DNA from: Sphaerolaimus hirsutus
Lineage: Eukaryota; Nematoda; Chromadorea; Monhysterida; Sphaerolaimidae
Reading direction: 5' to 3'
Assembly (NCBI GenBank): GCA_964036195.1
Contig: OZ038460.1
Coordinates: forward strand, 19,121,526 to 19,185,525
DNA length: 64,000 bases
Part shown: one piece after another, positions 50,549 through 60,894 of the stretch
Layout: each line of letters begins with the position of its first letter
Numbering within the stretch: position 1 is the stretch's first letter
Program-made: the position numbers and the translations under genes
The notes under the pieces: model-generated
What the model was told of the DNA's origin: nothing
Seen by the model: only the letters and a program-made list of their open reading frames with translations
Databases searched by the model: none

Positions 50549-52498
50549 TAGGGTGTCAAATTTCCGTTTCCGTTTTCCGTTTCCGCCTTTCCGCAGGAAA
50601 ATTTTTTACCTTTCCGTTTTCCGGCAGCCGAAAATTTTTTACCTTTCCGTTTTCCGTTTTCCGGCAGCCGAAAAAATTTTACCTTTCCGTTTTCCGGCAG
50701 CTGAAAATTTTTTACCTTTCCGTTTCCGTTTTTCCGGCCCATTTTTCCATTTTCTGGCTGAAAATTTTTTACCTTTCCGTTTCCGTTTTACCAGGCCATT
50801 TTTCCATTTTCTGGCTCGATTTTCAGTATTCTGGCATTTTTCCATTGTTTTTCCAATCTGTATTTATCTTCAATTGGCTCATCCCATTGTGTTGTTTTTG
50901 TCTCTTGGAGCAGCATTGACAACTGGGATTTCAGGGTCAGTGAAACAGGTGCTGTGGACCCAATTGGGTCATATGCTGACACCAATAATTTATTCAAGTT
51001 TCATCTGGTTGGTGTTGTGATGCTGTCAATTTGCAATTTTGGTGTTGATATTGCCAGCATGTCTGTTTGGTGATTTTATTTCATGCCCATTACTGCAACA
51101 ATTTTATTCACCTTTGGACTCCTGTCGTTTTCTGCTATTTCATTCATGACTGATCTGGAGTTTGACAGCCATTCCCTCATGTTCATAGAACATTGGTCAA
51201 ATAACGCTTTGACTTTGTAATATAGTTCTAAAGCTTCAACTTCATTCGTGACACTCATGATGAAGTTATCGACGTAAATGTTGTTTATTATCATCGCCAA
51301 CTGGTTTTGTTCCCCTTCATTTTCTTCATATTCATTCATGTTGTTTATTGTCACATTTAAATGGTATTTTATGGCTGCTCCCAAAATTGCTGGGCTGCAG
51401 ACAAGTCCAAACAGTACGCGTTTAAAACAAAGTACTATTAAGTTATTTTCAGTTACTGGTTTTGAGGCATCTTTCAACCAGAAAAATTGTGTGTAAATAG
51501 TCTCTAGCTTGGTCATGCAATCCTATTTGCAAAAATGCCTTTTCAATATCGGCAATTGATGCTAGATTGCCTGCCCTGAACCTCAGGAATAGGCCCAGTG
51601 TTAATGGTGTTGTAATTGGTCGTCTAAAAAGGCACTCGTTGAAACTGGGCTTACCTGCCGACCCATCGTACACGATTCTGCATGATGTCGATTTGCCCAG
51701 CGTGATTACTGGCTGGTGTGGCAGGTAATGAATCCCCTTGTTGTCTGTTTTGTCGTCACAGATCTCAATTATTCCCTTTTCTAGTTGGTCATCCAAAACT
51801 TTCCGGTATTGTTCGAATAAGTTTGGATCTTTGTTGAATCTTCTTATCAGTGATTTAAACCACACCAAGGCTTCTGCTTTTCCCCTGGGGAAGGTTACTG
51901 ATACTCTCTTTATATGACCAGTCAATATAGTATCGTTTGTTGTTGTCATTGAATTTTATGCTATTTATTATCATCTCCTCTGCAATGTTGTCATCAATTG
52001 CATAGGGGTCATCAGTGACTCCCACTGCTTCTAGACTGTGAAATTGTCATAGTGTTTCCTTTCCTATGGCCACTATGGCTACTTTTTGATGATTTTTTGT
52101 TGGTTCAGTTAAGCTTGAACTACAAGTGAAGTTACAGGCATGATCCATAGTTGCAGAATGTACAGCTACCACAATCAAAGCCAAATAGGCAAACCTGCAT
52201 GCAGGTTTTCCTTCTGCAAATTTGTCTATTACCGTGCTAATTTCACTTTATTTTTTTCCGTTTCCGTGAAAATTTTGCTTTCCGTTTTCCGTTTTCCGGC
52301 ATTTCGTTTTTCCGTTTTCCGGCCAAAAATTTTTTTTTACCTTTCCGTTTTCCGTTTTCCGCTGAGTGAAATTTTTTTACCTTTCCGTTTTCCGTTTTCC
52401 GGCAGAAATTTTTTTTTTACCTTTCTGTTTTCCGTAAAGTGAAAAAATTTTACCTTTCCGTTTTCCGTTTTCCGTAAAAAAATTTTTTTGACACCCTA
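50549..52498 (+). mobile_element. TTTTCCG-repeat hAT-like element carrying a retroelement fragment
   Basis: TAGGGTGTCAAATTTCCG .. TTTTTTGACACCCTA with a perfect 8-bp duplication GTTGGCAG (50541-50548, 52499-52506). Arm 1 has the empty site with a single copy of that octamer near 33355, so the ends are exact. The centre holds a broken BEL/Pao reverse transcriptase. Confidence 0.93.
51076..51949 (-). pseudogene. BEL/Pao retrotransposon reverse transcriptase fragment, broken
   Basis: Two - strand frames overlap near 51449-51516 and together match the BEL/Pao reverse-transcriptase core: HQPVITLGKSTSCRIVYDGS, IADIEKAFLQIGLHD, then FWLKDASKPV, LVCSPAILGAAIKYHL and YVDN. A frameshift separates the halves, and the second Asp of the catalytic YVDD motif is Asn (near 51262-51276). 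There is no gag, protease, integrase or LTR. It lies wholly inside the hAT-like element and so was probably carried as cargo. Confidence 0.88.
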
Positions 52499-53048
52499 GT
52501 TGGCAGGGTTTTTTTCTAGCCGTTTTTCAAACCGTTGTTGTTTTTAAAACGCGAGGTCAGGACAATTTTCCATTGAACATAAATATTTCACCAGTATTTC
52601 GCAAAAACATTACTTGGATGCACGCTATTCCAAATAAAAAGCTCGAAAGATTTTCAACCACTCCACTAAAAAATCTAATAATTTCCTCCTCAAAACACTC
52701 GTTGAAAGCATTTTTATGTGAAAATTAATTTTTTTTGAACAACGTTTTTAAAAACATGGGCGTTGAAAAAGAATTCTGCTTTTGTTTCTGAAATCCAGGG
52801 AATTAGTTTCAGGAAGCAGACAAGTGACAGAAAACATGTAAACTGATAAGTAAATTAACAAGTGGTAAGTCAAGTTACAAGTAAACATTTAAGTGATAGG
52901 TAAAATAGTAATTGAAAATACATGGCACTTATGAGTTTCCCCGTCACTTTTACTTACTACCAATAAATTTACTTATTTTCTCGTCACTTGCGTTCGTTTG
53001 CGGAGTAAACCATGGAACCAGTCCCGCACACACAACGCAAAACAAATA

Positions 53049-53648
53049 CCCTAAATCCTCGAATAAGACCCCAGGGGAGTTATTTTTTCGTCAGACGTTT
53101 CGGAGGGGGGAGTTGTTCAAGGGGGGAGTTATTCGAGGGGGGGGGGGAGTTATTATTTCCTCAGGAAACCTGGACTGTATTCATTGTATGGATGCAGTAT
53201 GTAAACTCGTGTAATTCAGGTATTTCACTGTCCAACAACAACAAAACAACAAATCCTCGAATAAGACCCCAGGGGAGTTATTGTTTCGTGAGACGTTTTT
53301 GAGGGGGACTTATTCAAAGGGGGGAGTTATTCGAGAGGGAGTTATTTTTTCCTCAGAAAACTTGGACTCGAATCATTGCTGATGCAGTCTGCCAACTCAT
53401 GTTATTCAGGTATTTAACTGTACACAACAACAAAAAGATGTGTATACACTGCATACACATTATGTATTTATCTGCTGTCGCTACTATTCTTTTATAGTTT
53501 TGTATTGTATCATTTTCATCAGAAGTAGGAGTTATTTAAGAGGGGGGAGTTATTCAAGGGGGAGTTATTTTTTCCTCACCCCGCCAGCAGGGGGGACTTA
53601 TTCAAGGGGGGAGTTATTCGAGGGTGGGTCTTATTCGAGGATTTGCGG
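53049..53648 (+). mobile_element. TA-target MITE, AATCCTCGAATAAGACC subfamily (arm 2 only)
   Basis: CCCTAAATCCTCGAATAAGACCCC .. GGGTCTTATTCGAGGATTTGCGG, flanked by TA. Missing from the matching site in arm 1, which confirms its limits. An internal repeat of the left end starts near 53252. Confidence 0.9.
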
Positions 53649-55966
53649 TATGTAAAATGACAAAACAAATTTGTAAAATGTGATGTAAAATGCAAAATGC
53701 CAGTTATATTTTTTTCATATATTTCACGTTTTAAATGGCACTTGACAACATCGTTCGAAACTTTGCACTTTTCACGACACTTTACAGGGTGCGGGACCAG
53801 TACCCGCAGCCAAATGTCCCGCCATCAAAAAAATCACAATACATCACAATTCGGCCATGTGCACGTTGTGTCTAGCATCAGCGCCCGGAGCACCAGATTT
53901 TTGTAAGCTTTTTTCCGCCTCTGTCAAAGGGCTGGCTGCACTTTTCCGGCGTAATTTCGCCCGGCCCGAACGTAATCTGGCCGCGTCGACAGCTTCCAGA
54001 AAATGTTTGCAATCTAATGCTAAAACGTGTGCTTCAGATAGCAGGGCCCGCTTGTATTCGGTGTCCAGTGTCTGTTGATTTGGGGGTATTAGTTATTCAT
54101 TCGGGTGATTTTTTACGGACCATTGCAACTTCTTTTTTGTTTGTAAAAAAGCGTTCAAAATCGCTATGGGAAAATTCCCTGGCTATTTTACAAAAGAGGA
54201 TGTCACAACGATGCGAAAACATTGCGAAATTTGTATGGAATTTTTTATTTGCAAACATTATTTTGAGTCATTTATACTGTGAAAAAACCTTCCTGAAAAA
54301 ATCTGGGCCTGGGGGCAGTCCCAGAAGCTGTAAAAAAATTTTGTTAAGTGTAAAGAGACCCTGTAAAATGGTATGTGTCATGTAAAAGACCCTGTAAAGG
54401 GTCTAATCTTATGTAAAACAACCTTTAAAGTGTCATGTGTATCCACATCTTATTGTATCATATCCAAATGTTATGTGTTTGTATCCAAATAACACGTTGA
54501 CACAGGATTTGGATACAAAAACATAAGATACACACACATGACACTTAACAGGGTCTTTTGCATGACATTGACACTTTACAGGGTCTTTTACATGACAATG
54601 ACATTTCACAGAGTCGTTCACACTTTACAGGGTCTTTTACAGGGTCTCGGACCGGTACCAGGCATCATAGCAACACCCCACACCACCCCTCTCCCTCAAA
54701 CAACCCCCCCAAACGCACAGTATCACTATACTGCAGCGCGAGTCGCATGGCATCGACCAGCTTGTGCATATCGCTGCCGAGCACTTTCTCGGCCAACTGC
54801 ACGTCGGTGCGGTCCGCGTGCGCCACCGCCGTGTGCTGGTCGTCCAAGAGGGCGTCCACGGCCGAGAGTAACGTGCGCAGGCGCTCCCCCACGCTCTGGG
54901 GGGGGGGGGGGTACACCGTACCGGAATGGGGTTGTTGTGGTGGAGTGTTACGGTAGGGGATGGGGAAGATTCACCGTAGAGTGCGGGTGATTACCGGTGA
55001 ATGTGAAGGTTTACCGTAACTTGTATCGCAATTTTATACCGGGATTACAAACACCGACAATAAATGTATCGGCAACACTCTGTACCATGATACGCAACGT
55101 TTCCCACTCTACAGGCTGCGAGTTCACCACTTGCCACCCAATAGACCGGAATTAGAGCTCAGCGTCGATTCGACGTGAAATGACGACGTAAAATGACGTC
55201 GTAAAATTAATTACACAAGTTTGGATCATGCTACGGGTCTACAATTTTCTAAGGATAATATATGAATCAATAGCTTAATCGTGTCCAATACTGAGTGTTA
55301 TCAGTGTTCGATTTTCAATACCGCCCCGACCAGAAACCTCATTATGTTAAATTTTCGTCAAATTTCGCCAAGTGGTTGAAAAGTTAAAACCATGCAAACT
55401 TTGGCGCCCCCCCCCTCTAAAACGCTACCCCGAAAATCCCCTATGCCCCCGGGGCGCTATGCATGGTTTCAAAAACATAAGCGAAGTTGAAATATTCACA
55501 TGACAAATCGAGCTGAATGGTAATGAAAATCCCACTTGGTTTAAACTATTTGAATGTTTTGCCTTGCGGCACGCATAGTTGTTCCGCAGTATGCACGTTT
55601 TACCATTTAAATCGGTGAACGCTGGGAGGGAACACTAAATACCTATGTAAATTTTTAAGCAAAAATTTCCCATGCATAACGCCCCCCCCCCCGCGTAATG
55701 ACTTAACGCTCGGGCTTTATACAAGCAACCGTTGACGTGAAATGTAAAGTTAGTTCCCTGACGTAAAATGATGACGTGAAATGATAAAAATTGAATTTTT
55801 CAATTCACTCTAGTTGTGGCTGATAACACTCAGTATTGGACACGATTAAGGTATTGATTCATATATTATCCTTAGAAAATTGTAGACCCGTAGCGTGATC
55901 CACACTCGTGTAATTAATTTCACGACGACATTTTACATCGTCATTTCACGTCGAATCGACGCTGAG

Positions 55967-56910
55967 CAGGGTTGGTTTTATAAAAATTCATTTTAGTAAA
56001 ATTGTATAAAAATTGTATAAAATTTTTATTTTATTTTTATTTTATTCTTGTTTCATTTTATTTTATTTTATTCCCAAAAGTCATTAATAAAATAAAATGA
56101 CACCATTTTACAAAAGTTTACAAAATTTTACAAAAAAATCGGAATCATGCATGCAAGGCCACAAAAATGTTATAATTAGACATTTACATGAAAAACCTGT
56201 GACAAATTTTTCCCTTACTTTTCAAAAGTTGCATGCTGTAGGTATTGTTAGCTAGCTGCAAGTGTAAAGTTACAATAATTGATAAGAATGGTTTGCATTT
56301 TCAGTAGAAGGACTACTGGAGTGTGCTGGGCACATTTGTAAAATGTCATGCAAAGTGTCAATTGTCATGACAAATGCGAAGTAAAGTGTCAATTGTCATG
56401 AAAAATGTCAAGTGTCATGTAAAATTTCAAGCACAGTGGCAATTGTCATGACAAATGTCATGCAAAGTGTAAATTGTGAATATAATTTTGTGTTTTTGTA
56501 TCCATAGTATGTTTTGTATCCAAATCCTATGTTTTTGTACCCAAATGTTCACATATGATTTGGATTCAACAACAATGTAATTTGGATACAAAACATAAGA
56601 TGTGGATACAATTTGCTTGACATTTTACATGACATTTTACACTTTACAAAGCTTGGAACTGTCCCCCAGAATCATGAATAAACAGGTAGACACTCAAGCA
56701 ATGAGAAATAATTTTACAAAAAATATGAATTTTTATACAATTTTACAAAAATACAAATTTTTATACAATTTTACAAAAAATTTACAAAAGTTCAAATTTT
56801 TATACAATTTTTATTTTTATTCTTAAATTTTCCATTTTATTTTATTTTATTCTTAAATTTTCCATTTTATTTTTTTATTTATTTTTTTTTCTGAGATTTT
56901 GCCAACCCTG
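55967..56910 (+). mobile_element. TTTTA-repeat hAT-like element
   Basis: CAGGGTTGGTTTTATAAAAATTC .. GAGATTTTGCCAACCCTG with a perfect 8-bp duplication ACGCTGAG (55959-55966, 56911-56918). TTTTATTTTATT and TTTTACAAAA repeats flank a nested foldback (about 56330-56672). Confidence 0.9.
56330..56672 (+). mobile_element. Foldback element nested in the TTTTA-repeat element
   Basis: CTGGGCACATTTGTAAAATGTCATG .. CATTTTACACTTTACAAAGCTTGGAACTGTCCCCCAG, with GTATCCAAAT units in the loop as in 31168-31522. Confidence 0.65.
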
Positions 56911-57170
56911 ACGCTGAGCTCTAATCCCGGCTATAGAGAGAGCAATGCTATGCGAAAAAATGCAAAATGTCTCTTTATTCAGACGTAATACGGTAGATTT
57001 AATAGCACTACTAAAACAAACTACAACACTAAGCCCCTCCCAAACCCCAACACACCTTCACCAACTGGACATACTGTTCCGGCTGTGCGTGGGGCAAGGC
57101 CCTGCTCAACTCAGTCACGCATCTGACCACCTCTTGTCCGGGAAGGTGTTTACGACATCAGCAGTACTAG

Positions 57171-57330
57171 TGATGGAATGGCGCCATGGCAATGGCGCCA
57201 TTGGCGCCCTTTTCTCTGGCGCCATTATTTTGAATGGCGCTATGGCGCCCTTGGCGCTTGGCGCCATTTTCGCTGGCGCCCTTGGCGCCCGGCGCCATTG
57301 TTTTGGATGGCGCCAGAAATGGCGCCAAGA
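57171..57330 (+). repeat. GGCGCCA repeat cluster with a TAGTGATGGAA end
   Basis: CTAGTGATGGAATGGCGCCATGGC begins a run of GGCGCC-centred palindromes (ATGGCGCCATTGGCGC). No right terminus seen. It directly follows the arm 2 breakpoint. Confidence 0.75.
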
Positions 57331-57556
57331 TGTCGGGAAGTTAGGTAATTTTTTGCATATTGATGTGCCTCATCTGCTGAATGATATCATTCAGTTGCTA
57401 TTGAACACAGTCATCTTTGAATTTTTTTGTTAGTATTGCAAGTTTGTGCATTTTTTTACCACATTAACTGCAAATCTCCAAATATGTCTCCAAACACTGG
57501 GGCCAATAGTATTTTGAAAATATAATTGTACTGTATTTTCTAGATATACCTTGGGG

Positions 57557-58530
57557 CAGGGGTCTCCAGGATTTTGGCCCTCGCGGGGGCTGGATAGATA
57601 GCAAATCGCTCCTCCGGAGGGATAGATACCGTATTTCCTCGAAATACCCCCCGGGGGGTGATTGTTTCATAGTGGTCCCGAGAAGGGGGGGGGGGTCAAA
57701 CGAGGGGGGGGGTATTTCGGGGGGGGGGGTTATTATTTCACAAGAAAATTTTTGAAAACCAAGTACGAAATTGTCGTCTAAAACGTACGCAGACGTCGAA
57801 AAATGCAACAAAAACCGCCATTTATAAGGTTCTGTAGACTAATATTAGTATGCAGATGGTATGTACACTGTTCTAACGTGACACCGACATTGTTTTAACG
57901 CGTGTTCTGCAGTACACTGAACACAAACTACAGTTATTGTCATGTACGTTCCCTTTACACTCAATTTTGGGGGGGGGGTATTTCGAGGGGGGGGTGATTG
58001 TTTCATAGTGGTCTCGAGAGGGGGGGGGGTCAAACGAGGGGGGGGTATTTCAAGGGGGGGGGGTATTTCGAGGAAATACGGTAGCTGAAAAATTTTTCTG
58101 GGGGGGGGGGCTGGGGGGGGCTTGGGGGGGGGCTGGCGGGGGCACAATATATAGGCTTTTTCAAGGTTAAGAAGGCAGAAAGGGCAAAAAATCGCTAAGA
58201 ATCAGTTAAAAGTAGCCAAAAGCAGGTATAAAATGGCTAAAAATAGGTATATAACCATGTATATAGCCGGAAAGCACGATTTTGAAGGTGAAAAACTATA
58301 AAAAGGTGCGAAAATTGGTGATTTTGAGCGAAAATTGGGGCAAAATTTCTCAAAAACCACTCCAGATAGATAGATAGCTGAGCGATTTGGGGGGGTCTTT
58401 GGGGGTAGTAGCCAAAAATTTTGCCTCGGGATAGATAGATAGCTGAGCGGCCTCCGGGATAGATAGAAAGCTGGCCGATTTGGGGGGGGGGGGGCAGCCC
58501 TCCCCCAGCCCCCCCCCTAGGAGACCCCTG
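57557..58530 (-). mobile_element. hAT-like element, CAGGGGTCTCC family, with nested MITE
   Basis: CAGGGGTCTCCAGGATTTTGGCC .. CTAGGAGACCCCTG with a perfect 8-bp duplication CCTTGGGG (57549-57556, 58531-58538). Inverted relative to 20187-20702. The MITE 57629-58081 is inserted in it. Confidence 0.9.
57629..58081 (+). mobile_element. TA-target MITE (CCGTATTTCCTCG family)
   Basis: CCGTATTTCCTCGAAATACCCCC .. GTATTTCGAGGAAATACGG, TA flanks, inserted at a GATAGATA unit of the host element. Confidence 0.92.
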
Positions 58531-58790
58531 CCTTGGGGGTTTATTAATTTCACTAGCAAAATTTGAGGAGGGTTAATTCAAGGGGGCTTATTCGGTGGAG
58601 ACTTTATTAATACATACATCAGTAATTTCGTGAAATTCCACATACTCAGACAGCGAAATTCAACAATAACAGAGATTTATAGGTGTCTATAGTTTATAAT
58701 AAGGAGAGGTAAATATTATTCAAACTAGCTCACCCAGACCTGGGTGTATGTGTATGTGTGTGGGGGGGAGTAATTCGAGAAAATGCAGCA

Positions 58791-59136
58791 GCAATTGCAT
58801 TAGGATGTGATGGTCTACATACTTGTACATACATATCTTGTACACACTTATGCATCTCTGTTATTGTTTGATTTTTTCACTCTGATTGTCTGAGTATGTT
58901 TACAAGCAATTAATAGATACTATAATGTTTTGGCATAATTGACCCCCTCAAATAAACCGCCCATGATTTAACCCCCCAAAATTTGCTACAAAAAATAATA
59001 AAATTCCTTGGGTTGGGCGGTATTAGATTAAGATAAAGAGTTTTTGTGGCTTTTCAATATCATCAAAGTGATAAATAAATATAACACTTTTCTTTTCGAT
59101 AATTGCTTCTACTATGAAATACATGCTGATAAAGCG
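58791..59136. other. Intergenic with MITE remnant
   Basis: A weak remnant (GACCCCCTCAAATAAACCGCCC .. GGGTTGGGCGGTATTAG) lies at about 58940-59028. No gene recognised. Confidence 0.4.
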
Positions 59137-59527
59137 AATTTTACTCTTGGCGCCATTTCGGCACCTGGCGCTATTGTTTCTGGCGCCCTTTGGCGCCCGG
59201 CGCCATTATTTCAGATGGCGCCATTTTCTCTGGCGCCCTTTGGCGGCCGGCGCCAATTTTTTGAGTGGCGCCATGGCGCCATTTTTCCTGGCGCTTTTCC
59301 ATCACTAAGCAGTACCGGTGCGTCAAATGACTAACATGACAAATTTTTTGGCGCTTGGCGCCATTAACCTTTGGCGCTTGGCGCTGAGGTTCAGAAAAGC
59401 GCCATGGCCCTTTTGGCGCTTGGCGCTATTTTGCTCTGGCGCCATTGGCGCTTGGCGCTGGGGGTCAGAAAAGCGCCATGGCGCTTTTGGCGCTTGGCGC
59501 TAAAAGTCTGGCGCTTTTTCCATCACT
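59137..59527 (+). repeat. GGCGCCA/GGCGCTTGGCGC repeat cluster
   Basis: Many GGCGCC and GGCGCTTGGCGC units, ending TTTTTCCATCACTA, the right terminus of the TAGTGATGGAA family. Two internal TTTTCCATCACTA/GGCGCTTTT junctions suggest nested or tandem copies. Confidence 0.75.
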
Positions 59528-59529
59528 AC

Positions 59530-59655
59530 TCTGACCATATCTGGGAGCTTTTGAAAAAACGGTCTTTAAAATAAAACCCTGTTTTTGAAAAAAACACGTT
59601 TTTTAATGAAAAAAACCCTGTCGTTGAAAAAAAACTTTTTCGGCCATCCCTACGC
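59530..59655 (+). repeat. Remnant of the hAT-like MITE right end
   Basis: GACCATATCTGGGAGCTTTTGAAAAAACGG .. TTTTTCGGCCATCCCTA matches the last part of the 16758 family in decayed form. Confidence 0.6.
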
Positions 59656-59837
59656 GCTCCTACATTTTCCAGAAAGAAAAGGTATTTTCACTTGCTTTTA
59701 CGCTTTCCTGATAAAAATACTCGATTTATACTTCAAAATTTTATTTACGCTTTCTGTACACATAGGGCGAGTAAAAAGAAAATACTTTACGCATACGCAT
59801 ACTTTGAAAAAAGTTCGCTACTTTTCACAACTCCTCC

Positions 59838-59962
59838 TCAGACCCTGTAAAACACCCTTTTAAATGTCATGGAAGGTGTTTGAAAAAAAACATTTTTTTT
59901 TCTGACATTTTATATGACTTTCTTTAGACAATGCATGACATTTTACAGGGTCTGACAGGGGC
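59838..59962 (+). mobile_element. Short foldback element
   Basis: CTCAGACCCTGTAAAACACC .. ATTTTACAGGGTCTGACAGGGGC, with ATGTCATG arms of the common foldback group. Confidence 0.65.
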
Positions 59963-60285
59963 ACATTGTTTGCGGAAAACTTATGTTGAAAAGAAATAAT
60001 CCAGACGTCACAATTCATATTCAATCTCACTGAGCGTGTTTAGCTCTCTTCCACACTATTCACAAAACAATTTTGTCATGAAATACAGCGTCGTTTATGG
60101 TGGGGGGGGGGGGGGGTCAAAAAATTTCAGTTGCCAAAAATATCCCATCCAAAAATTTACCTCGCCGAATTAGACCCTGTCAATTTCAAGTTCCAAATTT
60201 GCGTGATCCACTTTTGAACTAATAAGGTAGTATACCTCCAATTGGCTGAATCCAATATTACATACTGCCAATATTACAGTGTGTA
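59963..60285. other. Intergenic, nothing recognised
   Basis: A G-run lies near 60100. No gene. Confidence 0.4.
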
Positions 60286-60894
60286 TATGCCGTTTCAAAT
60301 GCTGCCAAAAAGCTTCACTTCAAATGACAATTAGCTTCACTTCAAATACCAGCATGAAATCCTGTCATGCTCAACAAATGTTACACTTCAAATACCATTC
60401 TGCATCACTAAATACGCTGTAGTGCTACAGTTCAAATGCCAAATTGTTTTTGTTTCACACTCATTTTTTGCACGCTTCAAATGCTGCCCGGACGCTTGTC
60501 TACCATGCCATACATAAATAAATATCAAATGCTTAATTGTTTGGCATCAAGCTGGCAGCGAGTTGTCGGAGAGTTGCATTTCACTGTGATGTGCACCAAA
60601 CTTCCCAACTCAAGTGGATTAAAGCCTTCAAAGTGTAGTATTTGATCGAATTACTACAAGTTCACTTGTAGTAATTCAATCAAATACTACAAATGGATTG
60701 TCCGCTGCTAAAGCTCACAGTTGGCACCATTGCACATGGTTACCTAATTGCTTTTAATACATGTCTGTTATTTCATCTTTGATAACTTACCGCATACCGT
60801 TGCTCATTATCTGGGTTAAGGGATTGACGCTGCTCATTAACTGTTTTGAACATTACCGCATGCGTTGGAAACGTTTTTATATACATGGTCAGCA

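Larger units (their letters stand above)
55147..56930 (+). mobile_element. TIR element, CCGGAATTAGAGCTCAGCGTCG ends (arm 2 only), with nested insert
   Basis: ATTAGAGCTCAGCGTCGATTCGACGTGAAATGACG is answered by CGTCATTTCACGTCGAATCGACGCTGAGC..GCTCTAAT. A hAT-like element (55967-56910) sits in the right terminus. Absent from arm 1, where ACCCAATAG runs straight into AGAGAGC. Confidence 0.85.
50051..57134 (-). repeat. Arm 2 of a large inverted duplication
   Basis: Reverse complement of 30489-33843, expanded by three insertions absent from arm 1: 50549-52498, 53049-53648 and 55147-56930. The spacer between the arms (33844-50050) holds all of UBA2. Both ends lie inside or beside transposon sequence (a TAGTGATGGAA element and a GGAAGGTGTTTA terminus). 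Confidence 0.92.
53844..57134 (-). pseudogene. Inverted partial copy of the FAK 3' end (exons 20p-21-22)
   Basis: On the - strand, 57134-57056 copies the last part of FAK exon 20, 54895-54719 copies exon 21 (177 bp, same length), and 54071-53844 copies exon 22 (228 bp, ending at TGA). Splice borders are kept. By eye, exons 20p and 21 look unchanged and exon 22 has about five differences, all synonymous. It has no start, FERM or kinase domain, so on its own it can encode only a FAT-like fragment. A 1.8-kb transposon (55147-56930) sits in its first intron. It may be a recent real duplication, a gene fragment still under constraint, or a misplaced second haplotype. Confidence 0.85.
57530..58790 (-). 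mobile_element. Decayed outer TA-target MITE hosting 57557-58530
   Basis: CTGTATTTTCTAGATATACC on the left and GGGTTTATTAATTTCACTAGCAAAATTTG .. GAGTAATTCGAGAAAATGCAG on the right recall the CCGTATTTCCTCG family. The right edge is uncertain. Confidence 0.5.

Noticed and set aside
54538-54990. + strand frame of about 150 residues
   Set aside because: It is the antisense of the duplicated FAT exon 21; the same shadow appears at 30843-31289. The real coding strand is the other one.
57062-57433. Frame of about 160 residues running through a GGCGCC cluster
   Set aside because: Antisense of copied FAK exon 20 joined to transposon repeats; not plausible as an exon.
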